A stretch of DNA of 64,000 nucleotides from CAZSLC01 sp964607675 (GTDB taxonomy: Bacteria > Bacteroidota > Bacteroidia > Bacteroidales > UBA932), in contig CAZSLC010000001.1 of NCBI GenBank assembly GCA_964607675.1, positions 62,001-126,000 on the forward strand, in the 5' to 3' direction. Both the position numbers and the translations under genes were made by a program. The notes beneath the pieces were generated by a model. The model had not been told where the DNA came from. It saw nothing but the letters and a program-made list of their open reading frames with translations, and made no database searches. Positions 25,375-34,164 of this stretch are shown here, one piece after another; positions within the stretch are counted from its first letter, which is position 1; the number at the start of each line of letters is the position of its first letter.

Positions 25375-27297
25375 TTAAATGGTTATTTTTGCTTTGCAAG
25401 GTATCCATGCCCAAAAGAGGGAGCCAGCTCCCTCTTTGCTTTCGAAGCCAATTGTCCCGCCCATAGCCTCAGCGATTGCCTTACAAATAGCCAGACCTAA
25501 CCCAGTTCCTTTAGAATAAGAGTCTAATTTTTGAAATCTTCCAAAGATGAGTGGTTGTTTGTCTAAAGGTATACCTTTTCCAGTATCTTTGGTATATATT
25601 TTTAGTCCATTATTTACATATTCGTAACCACATGTGATACTTCCACTATTTGTGTGTTTTATCGCGTTAGTTAAAAAGTTGTTGTAAATTTGAAGAATCC
25701 TGCTTCGATCAAGATTGACTATACATATTTTGTATGGTTTTCTGACAATAAATTCGACTTTGTCATTTTCAAACTTTGATTTAAATGATTTGTAACTCTC
25801 ACTAAACAAATTGTTTACGTCAAATTCTTTGGGTTCTAACTTAATATGTCCAGATTCGATTTTTGCTAAATCTAATATATCGTTTATAAGCCTTATGAGT
25901 AAAGCGTTGTTGTTCTTTATTATAGAGAGAAACTCCATCTTTTCTTGCTCTGTCTCTGCGCTGGCAAGCAATTCTGAAAAACCAACAATAGAGTTGAGGG
26001 GAGTTCTTATCTCATGGCTCATATTGGCAAGATAGATACTCTTTGATAAATTGGCCTCCTGAGCTTTTTCCTTTTCAATTTGGAGTCTGGTCTCATATTT
26101 TTTGTTGTCAGTGACATCAGAGATAATGACAAGTATCATATCATTGTCTCTATTGTAGCTGTCAGTTATATACCTTACTTTGCAATCTAAGTAAATACTA
26201 TTTTCCTCTTTGAATGTAGGATGATAATATTTACTCCCTTCAAGATCTGATAGATTATAACATAAAACTATATCAATATTTTCTCTTTGAGTAATCCTCT
26301 TTAATAAATCTTTATCTGAAGCTGGATCGTTGAATATTGATATTTTATTATTGCTATGTGCTTTAGTATCTGTAATTCCAAACATATTGGCGCAAGCATT
26401 GTTAATAAATGTTTGCTTCCCATCAGAATCATATAAAACTACACCTACTGGTATATTATCCAATATAGTTTTATACTCCTGAAATAACTTGTTAAGGTTT
26501 TTATTGCTCTCATGAAGTTCCTTTATATCTTCAGTGCACCATAGATACCCAGCTATCTTCCCTTCCATCATAATGGAACTGTGTTTAATTCTGAAAAATG
26601 ATTCCCCCGTTTTAGTTGTTCTGTAGGAGCTATTTTTTTTAACTAAATCGAAATCATATATTTGATCGTAGCTGACAACTTTACCCTCTTTTATCTCCTT
26701 GATATGCTCTTTACTGAGATTGACATTGTCCCACAACCTGACTTTTAGTATATCCTCCTTATTGTCAACACCGTATATTTCTAAATTCTTGTTATTGGTA
26801 TCTAAAATATACCCATTTTTATCGTACAGTTCTACACCAATGGGTAAATCTTGAAATAATGCCTTATAAATATCTATTAAGTGTTTATTTTGGAGCTCTT
26901 GCTGTTTTGATAGATTGATGCTACTAAGTGAACCCAGTATAGTGTTTTCGCCATTGTTCCTATATGCGCTCAAGTAAAGATTGTGATAGAAATAAGATTT
27001 GTTATGGTGATTATAAATCCTAATATCAAGTGTAGTGCTATCTATTTTGCCAGTAGCAATATCATTCACTGAGTTAATAGTGATATCTCTGTCAAGGGGG
27101 TGGAGAGAATTGTAAAAATTGTGATATACAATACTATTTTCAATAAACGAAAACGGGATGTAGCCATCACTATTAAATGCATAACCAACTTTGCTAATCG
27201 AATCGTATGTGAATAATAGTTCTTTGGTTTGCTTGGTTATTTTTTTTAATAGAGATAAAGTATCAGAATCGTTAAGTGTTGAAGGTGGTTGAATCAT
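25375..27297 (-). CDS. Soluble PAS-domain sensor histidine kinase
   Basis: A 640-residue kinase without signal peptide or membrane helix. The N-terminal region resembles a divergent PAS domain (~25-130). Two clear related PAS domains follow, each opening with a similar phrase (DLPIGVELYDKNG and NIPVGVVLYDSDG, ~150 and ~285). Next come the dimerisation box MSHEIRTPLN with phospho-acceptor His428 and a HATPase domain with NNFLTNAIKHT, DTGKGIP and GTGLGLAI. No response regulator or receiver domain is encoded beside it, so its partner lies elsewhere. A cytoplasmic signal such as redox state or a small molecule is likely for PAS sensors, but none can be named. Confidence 0.88.
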   Translation of the reverse strand: MIQPPSTLNDSDTLSLLKKITKQTKELLFTYDSISKVGYAFNSDGYIPFSFIENSIVYHNFYNSLHPLDRDITINSVNDIATGKIDSTTLDIRIYNHHNKSYFYHNLYLSAYRNNGENTILGSLSSINLSKQQELQNKHLIDIYKALFQDLPIGVELYDKNGYILDTNNKNLEIYGVDNKEDILKVRLWDNVNLSKEHIKEIKEGKVVSYDQIYDFDLVKKNSSYRTTKTGESFFRIKHSSIMMEGKIAGYLWCTEDIKELHESNKNLNKLFQEYKTILDNIPVGVVLYDSDGKQTFINNACANMFGITDTKAHSNNKISIFNDPASDKDLLKRITQRENIDIVLCYNLSDLEGSKYYHPTFKEENSIYLDCKVRYITDSYNRDNDMILVIISDVTDNKKYETRLQIEKEKAQEANLSKSIYLANMSHEIRTPLNSIVGFSELLASAETEQEKMEFLSIIKNNNALLIRLINDILDLAKIESGHIKLEPKEFDVNNLFSESYKSFKSKFENDKVEFIVRKPYKICIVNLDRSRILQIYNNFLTNAIKHTNSGSITCGYEYVNNGLKIYTKDTGKGIPLDKQPLIFGRFQKLDSYSKGTGLGLAICKAIAEAMGGTIGFESKEGAGSLFWAWIPCKAKITI

Positions 27298-27311
27298 TAT
27301 CCTATTTTTCT

Positions 27312-27319
27312 CAAAGATA
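27312..27319 (-). promoter_or_regulatory. -7 box (TATCTTTG) of the histidine-kinase gene
   Basis: Minus-strand TATCTTTG, 14 nt before the kinase ATG and 10 nt beyond the stop of maf. It suggests that the kinase has its own transcript rather than depending on the maf operon. Confidence 0.55.
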
Positions 27320-27329
27320 AGGATAAAAA

Positions 27330-27914
27330 TTAAAAATTGAATAATTTACCATATAATTTTTGTATAGGAAGGCCCATAATGTTGTAAAAAGACCCCTTTA
27401 TCGATGTAATACCTATGAATCCTATCCATTCTTGAATACCATAGGCACCAGCCTTATCGTAAGGTTGATAGTTATCAACATAATACTCTATCTCATCTCT
27501 ATTCAAAATTCTAAAAGTGACAAATGAAGAGGAAGAGAAGGATTTTTCTTTTTTATTGCTTCTGATACACACTCCTGTAATGACTTGATGATTTTTACCA
27601 GACAAAAGATTTAACATCGTTATAGCTTCATCTCTCCCCTTTGGTTTCCCTAATATTTTATCTTCACAAACTACCAACGTATCAGCAGTGATAAGAATTT
27701 CATCATCATGAAGTTCTCTGTGAAATGAGTGTGATTTGCCTTTGGCGATAGCCTCTGGGATCAGTTGGGTAGGGGTGGAGGGGGGATATGATTCGTCAAA
27801 ATTATTTAGCACATCAATTTCAAAAGGGATGTCAATCCCCTTCAAAAGTTCATTGCGTCGCGCTGATGCAGAGCACAAAATTAGACGACGGTTTTTTAAT
27901 TTATCTGTCAACAT
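27330..27914 (-). CDS. maf: Maf-family nucleoside triphosphate pyrophosphatase
   Basis: A 194-residue Maf protein. The N-terminal motif is LCSASARRNELLKGI (the usual SxSPRR with Ala for Pro), followed by ITADTLVVCEDKILGKPKGRDEA and YDKAGAYGIQEW, the dTTP/UTP-type Maf signature. It hydrolyses non-canonical or modified nucleotides to monophosphates. Its ATG overlaps the stop of the KdsC-like gene by a single base, so the two genes are coupled. Confidence 0.93.
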   Translation of the reverse strand: MLTDKLKNRRLILCSASARRNELLKGIDIPFEIDVLNNFDESYPPSTPTQLIPEAIAKGKSHSFHRELHDDEILITADTLVVCEDKILGKPKGRDEAITMLNLLSGKNHQVITGVCIRSNKKEKSFSSSSFVTFRILNRDEIEYYVDNYQPYDKAGAYGIQEWIGFIGITSIKGSFYNIMGLPIQKLYGKLFNF

Positions 27915-28444
27915 TATCCTGAATATGCTATTGGATCAAACACCCATTTCCCTTGAACTTTTAATACCTGCTCAACGAGGTCTCTTGCACATCCTTTTCC
28001 CCCTGGAAATGCTGATATATAGTGGCATACCTCTTTTACCTCTTTTACTGCGTCGCAAGGACACACTGCAAGTCCACAATTCTGCAAAATGCAGATGTCT
28101 GGGAGATCGTCTCCAACAAATGCTACCTCTTGAGGAAGAATACCATTTTTTTTGCAGAAATCGAAGAAATCAGGGAGTTTGTTTCTCGATCTGAGGTATA
28201 GATTTTCTTTTTTAATTCCTAAAACAAGGGATCTTTTTATGATACTCTCTGATTCTCCACCAGTGATAATGCCAATTGTATACCCATTCATTATGGCCAA
28301 TCTCATTCCAAATCCATCTTTTGAATCGAATGTGCGGAGTAAATCCCCCTCTGGTGTTGAAATAACTGAGCCATCTGTCAGCACACCATCAATATCGAAG
28401 ACAAATGCTTTTATTTTGTGTAGTTCTGCTTTATAATTTGACAT
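27914..28444 (-). CDS. KdsC-like HAD phosphatase
   Basis: A 176-residue C0-type HAD phosphatase with FDIDGVLTDG (nucleophile), ITGGESESI, VGDDLPDICIL and the C-terminal PGGKGCARDLVEQVLK, which matches 3-deoxy-D-manno-octulosonate-8-phosphate phosphatase. This step yields KDO for lipopolysaccharide core. In Bacteroidetes such genes next to maf are common. Some homologues act on other nonulosonate phosphates, so the exact sugar is open. It is tightly coupled with maf downstream and with a fucose-isomerase-like gene 1 nt upstream. Confidence 0.85.
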   Translation of the reverse strand: MSNYKAELHKIKAFVFDIDGVLTDGSVISTPEGDLLRTFDSKDGFGMRLAIMNGYTIGIITGGESESIIKRSLVLGIKKENLYLRSRNKLPDFFDFCKKNGILPQEVAFVGDDLPDICILQNCGLAVCPCDAVKEVKEVCHYISAFPGGKGCARDLVEQVLKVQGKWVFDPIAYSG

Positions 28445-28445
28445 A

Positions 28446-29618
28446 TTATAATGTGTTCAATGTTAAAAATTTATTCAGAATCAGGTGGTTCCCAAGTCTG
28501 TTATTGAAAAAAGTATTGAATTCTTCTATGGTATCAAAACGAAAACCAACTTGAGTGCGGCATCGTTGGGAAATAGTAGTATTGCAAATCACCTCTCCTG
28601 AAGTATGGAAACAATTATCTAAATATTTCCCTCCAATCTTAAAAAGAGAATATCTGCCAAGTGGTAATTTACCTGCCACTCCGACACCGATTGATGATTC
28701 GAAATGTGTTGGTAATGAAAAACTATCTACCATCGAAAGGGGAATTGTGCAGTGGGCAAAATCTACTGTCAATTCATTTTGAGAGGAGGAGGATGGATTT
28801 ACCATGAAAGAGGGTTTCCCTGTCATTGCAAATGCAATCATCATTGACCATAGGGTGGGAATGTCCCCTTCGCAGCCTGAAACGATCCCTCGGTCGTTAA
28901 GATTAGCAAGTGCAAGGCAGGCAGTGGTATTGCATGGGGTGAGGAGGTCAAAACATTTGATTGTGAGGGCTGTTAGATGATACTTTTGGGAGATGTCATA
29001 TAGAACTTCTGACATAGTCTCTGCATCTTCTATTCTCCCCCTTTTCTGTGAAGAGGATATTGCTTTATTGTAGCTCTCAACAATCTCATCGATTGGAATA
29101 TCAACGAATTTGACACCATGCCTTCTTGAAAGATAATCTTTGTCAACTTGAGAAGAGATGAGCCATGAAGACTCTCCACCAATCAAACCGATAACACTTT
29201 TTGAAAGGTACTCCTTGACTTTATTATTGTTATATATTCTTTCCAAAAGCAAGAAATTATCAATAAATTCTAATTTTTTAAAATTAAAAGGAATATTTAT
29301 AAGTTGGTGTGGAATACTATTTTGAGTTAACCATGTGGCAATTTCAAATGATGCAGCTAAAGAGTTATGATACCCGTCACTAATCAATCTTACAGGATGA
29401 GCAATTTTTGAAGATATCGTTCTGAACAATTCTTCCGTACCTCCTGTAGCAATAAAACAAAATGTCAAATCTCCTTTATCAACTTCTTTATAGTTGAGAG
29501 CGTCAACTATTGAGACCCCATTGTAAGATTTAAGTGCCTCAAAGAAAAGCTCCCTTGACTCATATATGCTGTTTATATCGTGTAGTGGGGATTTGAAAAC
29601 AATTATTTTAATGTTCAT
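28446..29618 (-). CDS. L-fucose/L-arabinose isomerase-like protein, unknown substrate
   Basis: A 390-residue protein whose C-terminal half carries sequence typical of the fucose-isomerase superfamily: NDRGIVSGCEGDIPTLWSM (Glu as probable metal ligand), TGKPSFMVNPSSSS and DFAHCTIPLSMV. The N-terminal half is Rossmann-like (CFIATGGTEELF, GLIGGESSWL). It looks like the COG2407-type group rather than true FucI, which is about 590 residues. It lies 1 nt from a KdsC-like phosphatase and 2 nt from a DUF3467 gene, away from any fucose pathway. I cannot assign a substrate; sugar or sugar-phosphate isomerisation is the working guess. Confidence 0.6.
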   Translation of the reverse strand: MNIKIIVFKSPLHDINSIYESRELFFEALKSYNGVSIVDALNYKEVDKGDLTFCFIATGGTEELFRTISSKIAHPVRLISDGYHNSLAASFEIATWLTQNSIPHQLINIPFNFKKLEFIDNFLLLERIYNNNKVKEYLSKSVIGLIGGESSWLISSQVDKDYLSRRHGVKFVDIPIDEIVESYNKAISSSQKRGRIEDAETMSEVLYDISQKYHLTALTIKCFDLLTPCNTTACLALANLNDRGIVSGCEGDIPTLWSMMIAFAMTGKPSFMVNPSSSSQNELTVDFAHCTIPLSMVDSFSLPTHFESSIGVGVAGKLPLGRYSLFKIGGKYLDNCFHTSGEVICNTTISQRCRTQVGFRFDTIEEFNTFFNNRLGNHLILNKFLTLNTL

Positions 29619-29620
29619 AA

Positions 29621-29935
29621 CTAAGCCTCTGCTCCATTGGGGCCAAATCCCATTGGAAGGTTAGGAGTATTGTTTATTACTATCTCACCATGTTGTTTTT
29701 CAAACTTGGAGATGTTGTCGCTTAGGGCTAAAAATAGTCTTTTTGCGTGTTCAGCCGTCATAATAATTCTATTAGAAACCTCAGCTTTTTGAATACCCGG
29801 CAATATTCTTGCGAAGTCGAGGATGAACTCGCTCGAAGAGTGGGTGATAATGGCTATGTTGGAATAACTTCCTTGTGCCACCTCTTTTGAAAGTTCAATG
29901 TTAATTTCTTTCCCTTTTTGATCGTTTTGTTCCAT
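29621..29935 (-). CDS. DUF3467 domain protein
   Basis: A 104-residue soluble protein matching DUF3467: GSYSNIAIITHSSSEFILDFARILPG and MTAEHAKRLFLALSDNISKFE. Function is unknown; in Bacteroidetes these proteins are common and usually expressed as housekeeping genes. First gene of the minus-strand run DUF3467, fucose-isomerase-like, kdsC-like and maf, with its own promoter facing the valS promoter. Confidence 0.85.
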   Translation of the reverse strand: MEQNDQKGKEINIELSKEVAQGSYSNIAIITHSSSEFILDFARILPGIQKAEVSNRIIMTAEHAKRLFLALSDNISKFEKQHGEIVINNTPNLPMGFGPNGAEA

Positions 29936-29956
29936 AATTTTTCAATAAATAGTTTA

Positions 29957-29964
29957 CAAAGATA
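29957..29964 (-). promoter_or_regulatory. -7 box (TATCTTTG) of the DUF3467 operon
   Basis: Minus-strand TATCTTTG lies 21 nt before the DUF3467 ATG. It is only 10 nt from the valS -7 box on the opposite strand, so the two polymerase footprints would overlap. Confidence 0.65.
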
Positions 29965-29974
29965 GCATTTTGTG

Positions 29975-29982
29975 TAAATTTG
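29975..29982 (+). promoter_or_regulatory. -7 box (TAAATTTG) of valS
   Basis: TAAATTTGC matches the consensus 30 nt before the valS ATG at 30013. It overlaps the first codons of a longer valS frame (from 29980) and so rules that start out. Confidence 0.65.
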
Positions 29983-30012
29983 CAGGTTGAAAAATATATA
30001 GATAATATTAAA

Positions 30013-32658
30013 ATGGAGCTTTCTGCAAAGTATAACCCAGTTGAAGTAGAGGATAAATGGTACTCTTATTGGCTTAAAAACAAATTTTTTCACTCTGTAC
30101 CCGATGAAAGGGAGTCATACACTATTGTGATTCCACCTCCAAATGTGACGGGCGTCCTTCATATGGGGCATATGCTTAACAATACAATTCAAGATGTGTT
30201 GGTCAGGAGAGCGAGGATGAGTGGTAAAAATGCATGCTGGGTACCAGGGACTGATCATGCTTCAATTGCAACAGAGGCAAAGGTAGTTGCAAAATTAAAA
30301 GAGCAAGGTATCAACAAAACAGATCTGACAAGGGGAGAGTTTATGCAGCACGCTTGGCAGTGGAGGGAAAAGCATGGGGGCATCATCCTTGAACAATTAA
30401 AGAAATTAGGTGCTTCTTGTGATTGGGATAGAACTAAATTCACAATGGATGAAGATCTTAGCGAGGCTGTTATCAATACATTTGTCTATTTTTATAAAAA
30501 AGGGCTCATATATAGGGGCGTAAGGATGGTTAACTGGGACCCTCAATCCCTTACAGCGGTAAGTGATGAGGAGGTGATCCATAAAGAGACCAAATCAAAA
30601 CTCTATTATTTAAGATATCCTATATCTGATGGAGGTAAGGCTACCAAAGATTATATTATTATAGCGACTACTCGACCTGAGACTATCATGGCCGATGCAG
30701 CAATCTGTATCAACCCAGATGATGAAAGATATCATCACCTAAAAGGGAAAAAAGTTATTATACCATTGATAAATAAAGAGATACCTGTGATTGAGGATTC
30801 TTATGTAACCATGGACTTCGGTACAGGTTGTCTTAAAGTGACTCCTGCTCATGATATTAACGACTACGAAATAGGTCTAAGACACAATCTTCCTGTAGTT
30901 GATATTATTGATGAACATGGTAATCTCAATGAAAAAGCTCAGATACTTATTGGTGAAGATCGTTTTGTAGCACGTAAAAAAGTGATGAAAATGATATCTG
31001 AGGCTGGTCTTCTTGAAAAAGAAGAAGATTATGTATCTCAGGTTGGCTACTCCGAAAGGACCAATGCTGTAATTGAACCAAGACTTTCACTTCAATGGTT
31101 TTTAAAAATGGGAGATCTTGCAAAAGATGCCCTTGCAAGGGTGGAAAGTGGAGAAATTGCTATTATACCAGACAAATTTAAAAATACATATAGGCACTGG
31201 ATGGAGAATGTAAGGGATTGGTGTATTTCAAGGCAGCTGTGGTGGGGGCAGCAGATTCCTGCCTATTATCTCCCAAATGGGAAATTTGTGGTAGAATCCT
31301 CCCTTGATGAGGCATTCGAGGCAGCAAAGAAGATTGACCCTTCTATTTCCATTGAGGATTTGAAGAGGGATGAAGATGTTCTCGATACGTGGTTTTCTTC
31401 TTGGTTATGGCCGATATCTGTGTTTGATCCTTCTAAACCTGGATTTCCAGATAAAAAGGGGAACGAGGAGCTACAATATTATTTCCCAACCAATGATTTA
31501 ATCACTGCACCTGAAATACTTTTCTTCTGGGTAGCAAGGATGGTGATGGCCGCAGATGAGTTTTGTGGAGCAGTGCCATTCAGAAATGTATATTTGACTG
31601 GAATTGTCAGGGACAAACAGGGGAGGAAAATGTCCAAATCTCTTGGGAACTCTCCAGATCCAATCCTTCTTATGCAGCAGTATGGTGCTGATGGAGTAAG
31701 ACTTGGCATGTTGTTGTGCAGCTCTGCGGGGAATGATATTCTCTTTGATGAGTCCCAAGTAGAGCAGGGGAGAAATTTCTGCAATAAGATTTGGAATGCT
31801 TATAGGTTGATTCAAGGGTGGGAGGTATCTTCAGTTCTGCAGCAACCAGACTATTCTGCTTCGGCAGTGAAATGGTTTGACAATCATCTTTCTGCAACAA
31901 TCAATATAATAAATGACCATTTTGATAAATTTAGAATTTCTGATGCCTTAATGTCTCTTTATAAACTTTTCTGGGATGATTATTGTGCTTGGTATCTCGA
32001 AATAATCAAACCCGAATATGGAAAGCCAATTGATAAAGCTACATTTGATAGCACAATCTCCTTTTTTGATTCTCTTCTGAAATTGCTTCATCCTATTATG
32101 CCCTTCATTACTGAAGAGTTGTGGCAAAATATTGCTCAAAGAGGTGATAAAGAGACTATCATGCTAAAACAACAACCCTCTGCTAAAGAAGTTGACATAC
32201 AATATATCAGTGAGTTTGAAAGAGGAATTAGCGTTATTACTTCAATTAGAAATATAAGACAATCTAAATCTCTATCTCCAAAAGAGTCGCTTTCCCTCTC
32301 TGTTAAAGGAGAACTACCAGAGGCTATGATTTCTCTCATAAAGAGGATGGCAAATATTTCTTCAATAGATTTTGTCTCTTCTATTGATAGCAACGATACT
32401 GGTGTTTCTTTCATGGTAGGGACCACAGAGATGTTTGTTCCACTTCAAGGGAAAGTGGATATTGAGGAGGAGATAGTGAAAATGAAAAACGAGATCGAGC
32501 ATCTTGAGAAATTCTTAAAAGGTGTTGAGGCTAAGTTGACGAATGCAAAATTCGTTGCTAATGCCCCTGAGGCAGTGGTAGAGTTGGAAAAGAAGAAGAA
32601 AGTGGACGCTACTACCAAATTGGACAATCTGAAAAAATCTATCTCTAATTTAAAATAA
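30013..32658 (+). CDS. valS: Valyl-tRNA synthetase
   Basis: An 881-residue class I synthetase. The N-terminal [16 protein letters not shown] is typical. [15 protein letters not shown] holds the HIGH motif (~residue 50), an editing domain follows with [22 protein letters not shown] is the KMSKS loop (~residue 538), and a C-terminal coiled coil ([18 protein letters not shown]) ends the protein as in bacterial ValRS. It charges tRNA-Val. MELSAKYNP at 30013 is chosen because the upstream extension overlaps the promoter. It starts a plus-strand run leading into a thioesterase, tatA, tatC, an ABC-F ATPase and an rRNA methyltransferase. Confidence 0.97.
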   Translation: MELSAKYNPVEVEDKWYSYWLKNKFFHSVPDERESYTIVIPPPNVTGVLHMGHMLNNTIQDVLVRRARMSGKNACWVPGTDHASIATEAKVVAKLKEQGINKTDLTRGEFMQHAWQWREKHGGIILEQLKKLGASCDWDRTKFTMDEDLSEAVINTFVYFYKKGLIYRGVRMVNWDPQSLTAVSDEEVIHKETKSKLYYLRYPISDGGKATKDYIIIATTRPETIMADAAICINPDDERYHHLKGKKVIIPLINKEIPVIEDSYVTMDFGTGCLKVTPAHDINDYEIGLRHNLPVVDIIDEHGNLNEKAQILIGEDRFVARKKVMKMISEAGLLEKEEDYVSQVGYSERTNAVIEPRLSLQWFLKMGDLAKDALARVESGEIAIIPDKFKNTYRHWMENVRDWCISRQLWWGQQIPAYYLPNGKFVVESSLDEAFEAAKKIDPSISIEDLKRDEDVLDTWFSSWLWPISVFDPSKPGFPDKKGNEELQYYFPTNDLITAPEILFFWVARMVMAADEFCGAVPFRNVYLTGIVRDKQGRKMSKSLGNSPDPILLMQQYGADGVRLGMLLCSSAGNDILFDESQVEQGRNFCNKIWNAYRLIQGWEVSSVLQQPDYSASAVKWFDNHLSATINIINDHFDKFRISDALMSLYKLFWDDYCAWYLEIIKPEYGKPIDKATFDSTISFFDSLLKLLHPIMPFITEELWQNIAQRGDKETIMLKQQPSAKEVDIQYISEFERGISVITSIRNIRQSKSLSPKESLSLSVKGELPEAMISLIKRMANISSIDFVSSIDSNDTGVSFMVGTTEMFVPLQGKVDIEEEIVKMKNEIEHLEKFLKGVEAKLTNAKFVANAPEAVVELEKKKKVDATTKLDNLKKSISNLK

Positions 32659-32675
32659 TAATATTACATTTGACA

Positions 32676-33092
32676 ATGCATTGTAAGTCAGAATTAAAAT
32701 TAGAGGTCCGATATTATGAGACGGACCAAATGGGGATTGTTCATCATTCCAATTATGTGAGATATTTTGAATGTGGACGGCATAAGTTTTTAATTGATTT
32801 AGGCTTTCCAATTGAAAAAATTGAAGAAATGGGAATAGTGATGCCTGTAGTATCTGTTACATGTAATTATAAAAAGCCTGCAGTTATGGGTGATATACTT
32901 ACAATTATCACATCAATAGATAAAGAACCAAAGGCTAAAGTAGAGGTTAATACTATGATTTACAATCAAAATATGGATTTAGTTTGTACAGGGAGTGTCA
33001 TTTTAGGGGTCCTTCATGGAACAAGCCGTAAGCCTACAAGGGTCCCACAGTATCTTTTAGATGCCTTTAATAGTTATAACAATACAATTTAA
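32676..33092 (+). CDS. YbgC-like acyl-CoA thioesterase
   Basis: A 138-residue hotdog thioesterase. [22 protein letters not shown] contains the catalytic Asp and the His typical of the 4-hydroxybenzoyl-CoA/YbgC group. [18 protein letters not shown] follows. These enzymes hydrolyse short or medium acyl-CoAs or acyl-ACP in the cytoplasm. An upstream TTG at 32670 is in frame, but the ATG at 32676 is the better start. A TACATTTG box at 32665-32672 ends 3 nt before this ATG, so the gene may have a nearly leaderless transcript besides read-through from valS. Confidence 0.85.
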   Translation: MHCKSELKLEVRYYETDQMGIVHHSNYVRYFECGRHKFLIDLGFPIEKIEEMGIVMPVVSVTCNYKKPAVMGDILTIITSIDKEPKAKVEVNTMIYNQNMDLVCTGSVILGVLHGTSRKPTRVPQYLLDAFNSYNNTI

Positions 33093-33094
33093 AT

Positions 33095-33346
33095 ATGAAT
33101 AATATGTTTTTAATCTTCGGAACAATTGGAATGACTGAAATTATTTTTATAGCCCTCGTGGTGCTCTTGTTTTTCGGAGGAAGAAAAATACCTGAACTAA
33201 TGAAAGGAATTGGTAAAGGGATTAAGAGTTTCAAAGATGGTGTAAAAGGGGTTAAAGATGATCTTGATTTAGATGAACAAGTGAAGGAGATAAATGAGGG
33301 GCTTGATAAAGATACAGACACAAACTCAAAGAGAAAGAATAAATAG
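33095..33346 (+). CDS. tatA: Twin-arginine translocase subunit TatA/TatE
   Basis: An 83-residue TatA: one N-terminal transmembrane helix ([23 protein letters not shown], with the conserved FGGRKIPEL hinge), then the amphipathic helix [15 protein letters not shown] and a charged tail. It builds the pore for folded proteins carrying twin-Arg signals. Its stop shares a base with the proposed GTG start of tatC. No tatB is seen, as usual for minimal TatAC systems of Bacteroidetes. Confidence 0.93.
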   Translation: MNNMFLIFGTIGMTEIIFIALVVLLFFGGRKIPELMKGIGKGIKSFKDGVKGVKDDLDLDEQVKEINEGLDKDTDTNSKRKNK

Positions 33347-34158
33347 TGGCCAAAGAGATGTCATTTTGGGAGCACTTAGAGGAGTTGAGGAAGGTTCTTT
33401 TTCGCTCCCTTGGTGTTATCGTGTTACTCATGATAGTGATCTTCTTGTGTAAGGATTTTGTTTTTGACAGTGTAATACTTGCCCCTATTGATTCAGATTT
33501 TATACTATACAAAGGGTTAAATTATCTCTTTAACCTTCTCCATTTAAGTCAACTTGATAATTTTAAAATGGAGCTTGTCAATATAGATTTGGCAGCCCAG
33601 TTTTTTACTCATATTAAGGTCTCTTTTTATCTTGCCCTTATCGTTGCCACTCCATATGTTCTCTATCTTTTATGGAGTTTTATTAAACCAGCGTTGTATC
33701 CAAAAGAAAAACGATCTTTACAGATAGGCTTTGGGTTTGCTGCCATTTTATTTTATATTGGCGTCTGTGTTGGGTATTTTTTGGTTTTTCCATTGACCGT
33801 AAGGTTTTTAGGTACATATCAAGTCAGCGAAGCAGTCCCTAATCAAATTTCTCTTCTTTCGTATATTTCTATGTTTATAAGATTAATCTTATTGATGGGA
33901 ATAGTATTTGAAATGCCCGCTTTAGCGGCAATTCTTTCAAAGTTGGGAATTATTACAAAGCAACTTTTAAAAAAATACAGAAAACATGCAGCTATTGCTC
34001 TTTTAATACTTGCCGCTATTATTACCCCTTCAGGGGATGTTTTTACATTAATGGTAGTAGCACTTCCCCTCTATATGTTATACGAAGTATCTATTTTATT
34101 GTGTAAAAGTAGAATAGAAGAAGATGATGAGATGGAGGAAGAAGCTGATGAAAAATGA
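33346..34158 (+). CDS. tatC: Twin-arginine translocase subunit TatC
   Basis: A 270-residue TatC with six predicted helices. N-terminal SFWEHLEELRKVLFRS and the loop KPALYPKEKRSL are family hallmarks for twin-Arg recognition. The tail is acidic (EEDDEMEEEADEK). The start is either the GTG at 33346 (MAKEMSFWEH), overlapping the tatA stop, or the ATG at 33358 (MSFWEH); the sequence does not decide. With TatA it exports folded proteins. No obvious twin-Arg substrate is encoded in the window. Confidence 0.93.
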   Translation: MAKEMSFWEHLEELRKVLFRSLGVIVLLMIVIFLCKDFVFDSVILAPIDSDFILYKGLNYLFNLLHLSQLDNFKMELVNIDLAAQFFTHIKVSFYLALIVATPYVLYLLWSFIKPALYPKEKRSLQIGFGFAAILFYIGVCVGYFLVFPLTVRFLGTYQVSEAVPNQISLLSYISMFIRLILLMGIVFEMPALAAILSKLGIITKQLLKKYRKHAAIALLILAAIITPSGDVFTLMVVALPLYMLYEVSILLCKSRIEEDDEMEEEADEK

Positions 34159-34164
34159 TAGACG

